From Ilumatobacter sp. (lineage in GTDB: Bacteria; Actinomycetota; Acidimicrobiia; Acidimicrobiales; Ilumatobacteraceae), in assembly GCA_029263275.1 (NCBI GenBank), contig JAJCXU010000259.1, positions 1-11,136 of the forward strand: 11,136 nt of DNA, written 5' to 3'. Below are positions 4,907 through 10,300 of the stretch, piece after piece. Made by a program: the position numbers and the translations under genes. Under the pieces are notes generated by a model that was not told the DNA's origin, did no database searches, and saw only the letters and a program-made list of their open reading frames with translations. The stretch's first letter is position 1; every line of letters begins with the position of its first letter.

Positions 4907-7060
4907 ATGACGCAGCAGCACCCTGACATCGCTGACGAGCAGGCGTACATCGAGCACGCGTACGACTGTCTCGAAACCAGCCGTAAAGCGGCGTTCCGCG
5001 TTCGAGGCCTCAACGAGGCCAGCATGGGCGGCACCTTCCAGGCCCGCTTTGAGCGCAACGCATTCGACAGCCAACTCGTTCGCCGCCTCGAAGAGTTGGA
5101 GCTCGGTGACGCCTCGCTCGTGTTCGGCCGAATCGACCGCTACGCGGAGTCGCCCGATCAACTCGAGGCATTCCACATCGGGCGTCTTGCCGTTGCCGAC
5201 GAAGATCGTGAACCGGTCGTCGTGGATTGGCGTGCACCCGTCGCCGAACCGTTCTACCGGGCCACCGGACGCGACTCGATGGGCCTGGCCCGGCGACGGC
5301 ATTTCATCATCGAAGGCCGGAAGCTGCTCGGCATCGAGGACGAACTCTTCGGTGAAGGTCATCTCGGGCTCGGCCACGACGAGGGACTCGACGGCACCAC
5401 CGGTGAGTCGGGTGTCGTCACTGCCGACTCGGGCTTACGCGGGTACTCCACGCTGCTCGCCGCACTCGAGCGCGGCCGCACGGGAACGCTCGGCGACATC
5501 GTTGCCACGATCCAAGGCGAGCAGGACGAGATCATCCGCTCGCCGCAGCATGGCGTGCTGGTCGTCCAGGGTGGTCCCGGGACTGGCAAGACCGTGGTCG
5601 CGCTGCACCGTGCCGCCTATCTGCTCTACACGCATCGGTTCCCGCTCGAGGACCAAGGCGTGCTCGTCATCGGTCCGAACCGCGTGTTCCTCCGTTACAT
5701 CGAGCGCGTGCTGCCTTCACTCGGCGAGGCGGGGGTCCAGCAAGTGGTGCTGGCCGATCTGATTCCCGGCGTGCAGTTCCGTCGGCCCGACGAACCGGGC
5801 GATGCCCACGAGGCAGTCAAGATCAAGGGCGAGGAGCGGATGTCTGATCTCATCGACAACGCGATCGCTGACCGCAAGCGGCCGCTGCGCGAAGACTTCG
5901 AGATGCCGTTCCGCGCGGGCTACGTACGGCTCCGAGCTGAAGAGTCAGCTCGCATCGTCAAGAACGCCAAGCGCCGGTTCAAGCGCCACAACTCCGGCCG
6001 ACGAGCCGTTGAGGGTGAGTTCTGGTCCGCACTTGCCGATTCGTATCACGACGTCGAGATCGGCCCCCGCGACGTCAAGGAAACACTGCGGCACACGCCT
6101 GAAGCACGAGCCGCGCTCGACACGATGTGGCCCCTCCTCACACCAGCGCAGCTACTTCACGACCTGTTCGGGTCGCGGGCCCTGCTCAAACTCGCGGCAC
6201 GCGGCGTGATGTCCGAGTCCGAAGCGCTTGCCCTGTATCGCAAGCGATCCGAGACTGTCGATGATGTGCGCTGGACGTTGTCTGACGTGGCACTGCTCGA
6301 CGACGTTCGCGATGTGCTCGGCCCGAAGCCGGGCAAGGGCGGCAAGATCGACGAACTCGACGAGATTCGCACCTACGGGCACATCGTCATCGACGAGGTC
6401 CAAGACCTCACGCCGATGCAGCTGAAGATGGCGATGCGCCGTTCGCTGAACGGTGCGATGACCATCGTGGGAGACCTCGCTCAGGCGACTGGCCCACTTG
6501 CTCCGAACGAGTGGGAAGACGTGCTCGCGCACCTGCCCGATCGCAAGCCGGCCCGTGTCATCGGGCTCTCGGTCGGCTACCGCATCCCCGGCCAGATCAT
6601 GGAGATGGCGAACAAGGTGATGGCAGTGGCCACGCCGTCGCTCCGAGCACCTGAATCCGTGCGCGTCGGTGACGTGTCGCCGACCATCGTGCGTGCGCCG
6701 TCGACCGCGCTGCTCGGAAAGACCGTCGCCGAGGAAGTGCTTGCGCTCGCTGAGGCCATCCCCGGTGCGAGCCTTGGCATCGTTGCTCCCGACCAGATCA
6801 TCGACGATCTTTCTGTGGCGCTCACCGAGGCGGGCATCAATCACGGCACCGCGACTCGCACGGGGCTCGACTCGGGCGTCACCCTGGTGCCGGTCAGTGT
6901 CGTGAAGGGCCTCGAGCTCGACGGCGTCGTCGTCGTCGAACCCTCAGCAATCGTCGACAGCATCGAGCACGGCATGCGCGCCCTCTACGTCGCGCTGACT
7001 CGCAGTACGCAACGCCTCACGGTCGTCCACGCCGACGAACTCCCCGAACCCCTCCGCTAG
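4907..7060 (+). CDS. helD: HelD-family superfamily 1 helicase (RNA polymerase recycling factor)
   Basis: HelD proteins bind RNA polymerase, push into its channels and release stalled complexes from nucleic acid, using ATP. Actinobacterial members (for example HelR) can also protect against rifamycins. This 717-residue protein is close to the usual actinobacterial length. It has an N-terminal helical arm (about 1-60), the conserved VVVDWRAPVAEPFYR segment (about 105-119), Walker A GGPGTGKT with K228, a long insertion between the helicase halves, Walker B VIDEVQDLTPMQ (D496, E497), motif III TIVGDLAQATGP, motif V VSVVKGLELDGVVVVEP and motif VI ALYVALTRSTQRLTV near the end. The start at ATG 4907 gives the expected arm. 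It stands alone, divergent from hemE and convergent with a lipoprotein gene, with a pair of palindromic elements beginning 10 nt after its stop. A rifamycin-related role cannot be judged from sequence alone. Confidence 0.93.
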   Translation: MTQQHPDIADEQAYIEHAYDCLETSRKAAFRVRGLNEASMGGTFQARFERNAFDSQLVRRLEELELGDASLVFGRIDRYAESPDQLEAFHIGRLAVADEDREPVVVDWRAPVAEPFYRATGRDSMGLARRRHFIIEGRKLLGIEDELFGEGHLGLGHDEGLDGTTGESGVVTADSGLRGYSTLLAALERGRTGTLGDIVATIQGEQDEIIRSPQHGVLVVQGGPGTGKTVVALHRAAYLLYTHRFPLEDQGVLVIGPNRVFLRYIERVLPSLGEAGVQQVVLADLIPGVQFRRPDEPGDAHEAVKIKGEERMSDLIDNAIADRKRPLREDFEMPFRAGYVRLRAEESARIVKNAKRRFKRHNSGRRAVEGEFWSALADSYHDVEIGPRDVKETLRHTPEARAALDTMWPLLTPAQLLHDLFGSRALLKLAARGVMSESEALALYRKRSETVDDVRWTLSDVALLDDVRDVLGPKPGKGGKIDELDEIRTYGHIVIDEVQDLTPMQLKMAMRRSLNGAMTIVGDLAQATGPLAPNEWEDVLAHLPDRKPARVIGLSVGYRIPGQIMEMANKVMAVATPSLRAPESVRVGDVSPTIVRAPSTALLGKTVAEEVLALAEAIPGASLGIVAPDQIIDDLSVALTEAGINHGTATRTGLDSGVTLVPVSVVKGLELDGVVVVEPSAIVDSIEHGMRALYVALTRSTQRLTVVHADELPEPLR

Positions 7061-7070
7061 ATCACCACTC

Positions 7071-7101
7071 AGTCACAGCGGGGCCGGGTACAGCTGTGAC
7101 T
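7071..7101 (+). repeat. 31-nt palindromic element, type 2, copy A
   Basis: AGTCACAGC (7071-7079) and GCTGTGACT (7093-7101) form a perfect 9-bp stem around the loop GGGGCCGGGTACA. It starts 10 nt after the helD stop codon, so it could help to end helD transcription, although no T-run follows. Confidence 0.85.
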
Positions 7102-7102
7102 C

Positions 7103-7133
7103 AGTCACAGCGGGGCCGGGTACGACTGTGACT
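7103..7133 (+). repeat. 31-nt palindromic element, type 2, copy B
   Basis: A direct copy of the preceding element, one base away and differing only in two core bases (GA for AG). Arms AGTCACAG and CTGTGACT are intact. The two copies make a 17-nt palindrome across their junction (7094-7110). The element's last base is also the last base of the lipoprotein gene's stop codon (7135-7133). Confidence 0.85.
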
Positions 7134-7621
7134 CAGCCGTCGCCGGTGAACTGATCGACGAGGTCGGTGAGCAGACTGAAGGCCTTGTCCGCGTCGGCTG
7201 GTCGAGTGCGCTCGACGGACGTGCGAGCCATGTCGATCGTGGCCCCGAGCCCATTGAGGAGTTCGGGTCGGTCGCGCTCGATCTCGGGTCGAATGCGCTC
7301 CCAGATCTGTTCGATGCGGGCGAGGGTTGCGTCGTCGCCATCGCCCTCTGCCACTTGTGATCCGAGACGACTCATCTCGATCGACATCTCGGGGAGCAGG
7401 TCGGCCGCCGAGCCGGTGAGGGCAATGGTCGAGGTCGGCGCGTCAGCGTCGACGATGACGCCCCCTTCGATCAGTTCCCCGCTCTCGAGCGCGGGTTCGG
7501 CTCCCTCGGGAACGTCGGTGACATCGGCGGTGGCGGACGTGTCGGTCTCAGCGTCGTCGACGGTGGTGGAGCAGGCACCGAGGAGCAGAATGCACCCGGC
7601 AACCATCAGTTGGCGTGGCAT
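7133..7621 (-). CDS. Small lipoprotein of unknown function
   Basis: A 162-residue protein with a lipoprotein signal: two basic-region residues, a hydrophobic core (LMVAGCILL) and the lipobox LLGAC with C17 as the lipidated cysteine. A Thr/Asp/Glu-rich, low-complexity stretch (about 18-50) follows, then a mostly helical part rich in charged residues (about 75-160), with RIEQIWERIRPEIERDRP as the most helix-like segment. I recognise no domain. ATG 7621 overlaps the regulator's stop codon as TGATG, which implies translational coupling; a GTG at 7624 is possible but adds only one residue. Being coupled to a DtxR-type regulator suggests a metal-related or envelope role, but no metal-binding motif (His or Cys clusters) is visible in the mature part. 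Confidence 0.8.
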   Translation of the reverse strand: MPRQLMVAGCILLLGACSTTVDDAETDTSATADVTDVPEGAEPALESGELIEGGVIVDADAPTSTIALTGSAADLLPEMSIEMSRLGSQVAEGDGDDATLARIEQIWERIRPEIERDRPELLNGLGATIDMARTSVERTRPADADKAFSLLTDLVDQFTGDG

Positions 7622-8283
7622 CACGCCGTGACCAGAATCCGCTCACTCGCGAACGAGCCGACGCCGATGTGCTGGCCCTTGATCTCGACGGTCAGTGTGC
7701 CGTCCGGTGACAACGCGGTGACCGTGCCGACATTGCCCGGCTGGATGGAAGATGCTTCGAGGAATTCGAGGAGACCGGGCTCGAATTCGAGTTCCTCGGT
7801 GATTCGCCGAACGGTGAAGGGTTCTCCCACAGCGACATCTGACAAGGGGCCGGAATCGGGCCGGGCTTCGTAGCCCGAACCCGGGATGGGGTTGCCGTGC
7901 GGGCAGGTGGTCGGGTCGCCGAGCAACTCGACCATCGCCTGCTCGACTGAATCGCTGATGACGTGTTCCCAGCGTCCAGCTTCGTGGTGTGCCTCGGCCC
8001 ACGACAGCTTCAGAACATCGGTGAGGAACCGTTCGGCCAGCCGATGGCGCCGCACGACCTGCACGGCGAGTCGTTCGCCAACCGGGGTGAGAACGATTGC
8101 CTTGTCGGCGGTGATGAGACCTTCGGCCTCGAGCCGCTTCATCATCTCCGACACTGCTGGTCGACTGACCTGCAGACGCTCAGCGATGCGGGCTTGGATG
8201 ACGTCGACATCGTCCTCCTGCAGTTCGAAGATGCACTCGCAGTACTCCTCAAACGCTGGATGGTGCTCGCCCGGGTTTGGCAT
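7621..8283 (-). CDS. DtxR/IdeR/MntR-family metal-dependent transcriptional regulator
   Basis: DNA-binding repressor that uses Fe(II) or Mn(II) as co-repressor. The 220-residue protein has the three-part layout of long members: winged helix (about 9-75; IQARIAERLQVSRPAVSEMM as recognition region), dimerisation and metal-binding domain (about 76-140; RRHRLAERFLTD and HHEAGRWEHVISD), a CPHGNPIP loop, and an SH3/FeoA-like C-terminal domain (about 150-220). Ancillary-site residues H80, E84 and H99 are kept, as are E106 and H107 of the primary site. However, the position of DtxR Cys102 is G103, and that of DtxR Met10 is E13, so metal preference cannot be assigned. ATG 8283 follows a TAGATT box by 6 nt and has no Shine-Dalgarno sequence, which suggests a leaderless mRNA. 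It is coupled to the lipoprotein gene downstream. Confidence 0.93.
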   Translation of the reverse strand: MPNPGEHHPAFEEYCECIFELQEDDVDVIQARIAERLQVSRPAVSEMMKRLEAEGLITADKAIVLTPVGERLAVQVVRRHRLAERFLTDVLKLSWAEAHHEAGRWEHVISDSVEQAMVELLGDPTTCPHGNPIPGSGYEARPDSGPLSDVAVGEPFTVRRITEELEFEPGLLEFLEASSIQPGNVGTVTALSPDGTLTVEIKGQHIGVGSFASERILVTA

Positions 8284-8289
8284 CTGGCC

Positions 8290-8295
8290 AATCTA
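8290..8295 (-). promoter_or_regulatory. Putative -10 box of the DtxR-family gene (leaderless-type)
   Basis: On the minus strand TAGATT fits TAnnnT and ends 6 nt before ATG 8283, the spacing expected when transcription starts at the A of the start codon. No good -35 hexamer or obvious metal box is visible. The GC-rich structure at 8315-8366 lies just upstream. Confidence 0.4.
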
Positions 8296-8314
8296 GCGGC
8301 CCTCGATCCACCGG

Positions 8315-8366
8315 CCGCCCCGCCCTCCCTCCGGTTGTCGCACGCACCCGTGCGGGGGCGGGGCGG
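8315..8366 (-). terminator. Nested GC-rich stem-loop after the SF2 helicase gene
   Basis: CCGCCCCGCCC (8315-8325) pairs perfectly with GGGCGGGGCGG (8356-8366). Inside the loop CGCACG (8339-8344) pairs with CGTGCG (8349-8354). The structure starts a few bases after the helicase stop codon (8373-8371), which suggests a transcription stop or mRNA-stabilising hairpin. No T-run follows, so a classical intrinsic terminator is not shown. Confidence 0.4.
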
Positions 8367-8370
8367 GGTG

Positions 8371-10083
8371 TTAGGAACGTTGGAGGCGGCGGAGCCAGCT
8401 CTCGGCGTAGCGCAGGCGGCGGCCGAGTTGTTCGTTCGTTGCACTCGCCACGCGGGCGACGCCAGCGATGCGGTTCATCTCGCCCTGCACCTTGGCGTGA
8501 TTCCATCCGGTCATGTCGACGAGCCGCTTCGCCACGTGTGCATTGCGGGTTCGCAGATCATCCTTGATCTCCGCGACGCTCATCGATCCATGCGGGATCA
8601 GCCCTGCCGCGGTGGGGATCTCCGGGAGGTCGAGCCCGAGTGATGGGTCATCCGAGAAGAACGGATCAGGTGGATCGGGCTCGTCGTCGTAGGCGACCAT
8701 TCCCAGGTCTTCCGGAGAGAAGTTGGGTTCGAATTCGATGCCGTCGAGGTGCTTGCCGTCTTCGCCGACGGTGTGCATGGTGATGTCGGTGACTGTCGAC
8801 GCCACGACCGAGAAGAGTGACATCTGCTCCATGTCGTCGTCGTGGACCTGGCTTTCGAGGCCGCCGTCAGGCTGGAAGTCGTCGTCATCGCCTTTGCCGG
8901 GTGGACGCAGCACGTGGCGCCGCGCCTCGGCGATGGTGAACGCATGCGCACGAAGGCGTGGATCGTCCGGGATGTAGACGTAGGCCTTCTGACTCGTCCG
9001 GCCTGCCTGCCAACGCACGAAGCGGCCGACCGCCTGGCGGAAGAACAGCTCGGTGGAGGTGGTTGTGGCGAACACGCCAACTCGCAGGCGAGGGATGTCG
9101 ACGCCCTCGGACACCATCCGCACCGACACCAGCCACGGCCGATCGTTGTCGCTGAACTCCGCGATCTTCTTCGATGAGCCCGGGTCGTCGCTGACCACCA
9201 CGTCGGCGGGAACGCCGAATCGGTCACGGAGCAGAATCGCGATGTGCTGAGCGTGCTCTTGGTCGGTGGCGATGACGAGGCCGCCGGCGTCGCGCTGCTC
9301 GGAGCGGATGTTGCGGAGCTGGTCGTTGGCCTTCTTGAGCACCGCTGGCATCCACTCGCCTTCGAGGCTCAGAGCTGTGCGCAGGCGCATCGAGGACTGA
9401 TCTTTGGTCAGCTCGTCCTGAAAGTTCGCCGACACGGTGTCTCCCGACGCCGAGGTCCATTCCATCTCGCCGTCGACACGCGGGAAGTAGACCGGCCGCA
9501 CGACACCGCCGTCGCGCAACGCGTCGGCGTAGCCGTAGGTGTAGTCGGCGTGGGCCAACTCGCCTTCCGCGGTGTTGTCGTACCGAACGAACGGGATCTG
9601 AGCGGCGTCGCTGCGGAACGGCGTGCCGGACAGTGAGAGGCGCTTGTGGGCGTGCCCGAACGACTTGCGGACGCCGTCGCCCCAGGCCTTTTCGTGGCCG
9701 GCGTGGTGGATCTCGTCGAGGATGACGAATGCTTCAGCAGAGAGCCCAGCGAGCTTCTTCGCCGCGCTGCCCATCGCGAGCTGCTGATACGTGGTGACGA
9801 GGCCGTGCACGTCGCGGGCCAGACCATCGCCCGGGGACCAGTCGGGATCGAGTTGCAGGCCCATGCGGTGAGCCGCACGCGACCACTGGATCTTGAGGTG
9901 GCTGGTCGGGGCGACAACGATCAGCGGACGGTTCTCGTCGGCGAGCGATGCCCGGGCACAGGTGAGCGCAAAAGTCGTCTTGCCGGCGCCAGGTGTGGCG
10001 ACCGCCAGGTAGTCCGGACCGGTGTTGGCGCGAAAAAGATCGAACGCAGCGCGCTGCCACGGGCGGAGGGTGACGGTCGACAT
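8371..10083 (-). CDS. DEAD/DEAH-box superfamily 2 helicase, substrate unknown
   Basis: A 570-residue ATP-dependent helicase. The N-terminal LRPWQRAAFDLF acts like a Q-type motif. It is followed by Walker A ATPGAGKTT with K35, motif Ia VVAPTSHLKIQW (56-67), motif II DEIHH (123-127), motif III SGTP (152-155), motif IV region GGLVIATDQEHA (267-278), motif V VSVRMVSEGVDIP (319-331) and motif VI QAVGRFVR (350-357). After the two RecA domains comes an acidic, Asp/Pro-rich linker (about 398-490), then a basic helical C-terminal domain (about 500-570) that may bind nucleic acid. Layout is closest to the single-chain DNA repair or restriction-like SF2 enzymes, but I cannot name a subfamily. ATG 10083 is chosen because the LRPWQ motif begins six residues in; an in-frame GTG at 10122 would add 13 residues with no family features. 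The DtxR-type gene follows after 87 bp. Confidence 0.9.
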   Translation of the reverse strand: MSTVTLRPWQRAAFDLFRANTGPDYLAVATPGAGKTTFALTCARASLADENRPLIVVAPTSHLKIQWSRAAHRMGLQLDPDWSPGDGLARDVHGLVTTYQQLAMGSAAKKLAGLSAEAFVILDEIHHAGHEKAWGDGVRKSFGHAHKRLSLSGTPFRSDAAQIPFVRYDNTAEGELAHADYTYGYADALRDGGVVRPVYFPRVDGEMEWTSASGDTVSANFQDELTKDQSSMRLRTALSLEGEWMPAVLKKANDQLRNIRSEQRDAGGLVIATDQEHAQHIAILLRDRFGVPADVVVSDDPGSSKKIAEFSDNDRPWLVSVRMVSEGVDIPRLRVGVFATTTSTELFFRQAVGRFVRWQAGRTSQKAYVYIPDDPRLRAHAFTIAEARRHVLRPPGKGDDDDFQPDGGLESQVHDDDMEQMSLFSVVASTVTDITMHTVGEDGKHLDGIEFEPNFSPEDLGMVAYDDEPDPPDPFFSDDPSLGLDLPEIPTAAGLIPHGSMSVAEIKDDLRTRNAHVAKRLVDMTGWNHAKVQGEMNRIAGVARVASATNEQLGRRLRYAESWLRRLQRS

Positions 10084-10136
10084 GGGAGGGGTCCGAGTCT
10101 GGCGACCCAGGTGATGGGGCACAACTCCCGACCGGT

Positions 10137-10146
10137 CACAATTGTG
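10137..10146. promoter_or_regulatory. 10-bp perfect palindrome upstream of the SF2 helicase
   Basis: CACAATTGTG is a perfect palindrome 54 bp before ATG 10083. CACAAT within it could also be a weak -10 box for the helicase on the minus strand. An operator function is only a suggestion. Confidence 0.2.
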
Positions 10147-10159
10147 CGCGCCCTCCCAG

Positions 10160-10190
10160 ATTCACGTTTGCACCCGGTCCGGACGTGAGC
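10160..10190 (+). repeat. 31-nt palindromic element, type 3, copy A of pair
   Basis: TCACGT (10162-10167) and ACGTGA (10183-10188) are inverted arms around TTGCACCCGGTCCGG. It matches the reverse complement of the element at 1099-1129 at 27 of 31 positions. It lies in the 217-bp divergent region between the SF2 helicase and ABC-F genes. Confidence 0.85.
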
Positions 10191-10194
10191 GGTC

Positions 10195-10226
10195 GCTCAC
10201 ATTTTGCACCCGGTCCGGACGTGAGT
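10195..10226 (+). repeat. 32-nt palindromic element, type 3, copy B of pair
   Basis: A direct copy of the element four bases before it; arms CTCAC (10196-10200) and GTGAG (10221-10225), with one extra T in the T-run of the core. The facing arms of the two copies form a 16-nt hairpin with stem GTGAGC/GCTCAC and loop GGTC (10185-10200). Confidence 0.85.
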
Positions 10227-10233
10227 GGGGTGG

Positions 10234-10239
10234 TACCGT
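10234..10239 (+). promoter_or_regulatory. Putative -10 box of the ABC-F transcript
   Basis: TACCGT (TAnnnT) ends 8 nt before the ATG of a five-codon ORF at 10248, the same spacing seen before hemY, hemE and the hydrolase gene. Any -35 region would fall inside the palindromic element at 10195-10226; no good hexamer is visible. Confidence 0.35.
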
Positions 10240-10247
10240 TCACGGCG

Positions 10248-10265
10248 ATGAAGAACCAGAGCTGA
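10248..10265 (+). CDS. Possible leader peptide MKNQS upstream of the ABC-F gene
   Basis: ATG AAG AAC CAG AGC TGA encodes five residues and ends 35 nt before the ABC-F start. Its ATG lies where transcription should begin from the TACCGT box, so it could be read as a leaderless upstream ORF. Short leader ORFs control several antibiotic-resistance ABC-F genes by ribosome stalling. For this one, only position and spacing support it; an ORF this short can arise by chance. Confidence 0.3.
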   Translation: MKNQS

Positions 10266-10288
10266 ACCCACCGTCCGTTCGCTCTCCT

Positions 10289-10294
10289 GAAAGG
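10289..10294 (+). promoter_or_regulatory. Shine-Dalgarno sequence of the ABC-F gene
   Basis: GAAAGG lies 6 nt before ATG 10301. This gene has a proper ribosome binding site, unlike most first genes in the window, so its start should lie within a leader and not at the 5' end of the mRNA. Confidence 0.6.
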
Positions 10295-10300
10295 CGCCCC

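Noticed and set aside
7071..7133. CRISPR array (also considered for 3618-3692 and 10160-10226)
   Set aside because: There are only two units per site, the spacers are 1-13 nt, and no cas genes are present. The units themselves are hairpins with inverted arms.
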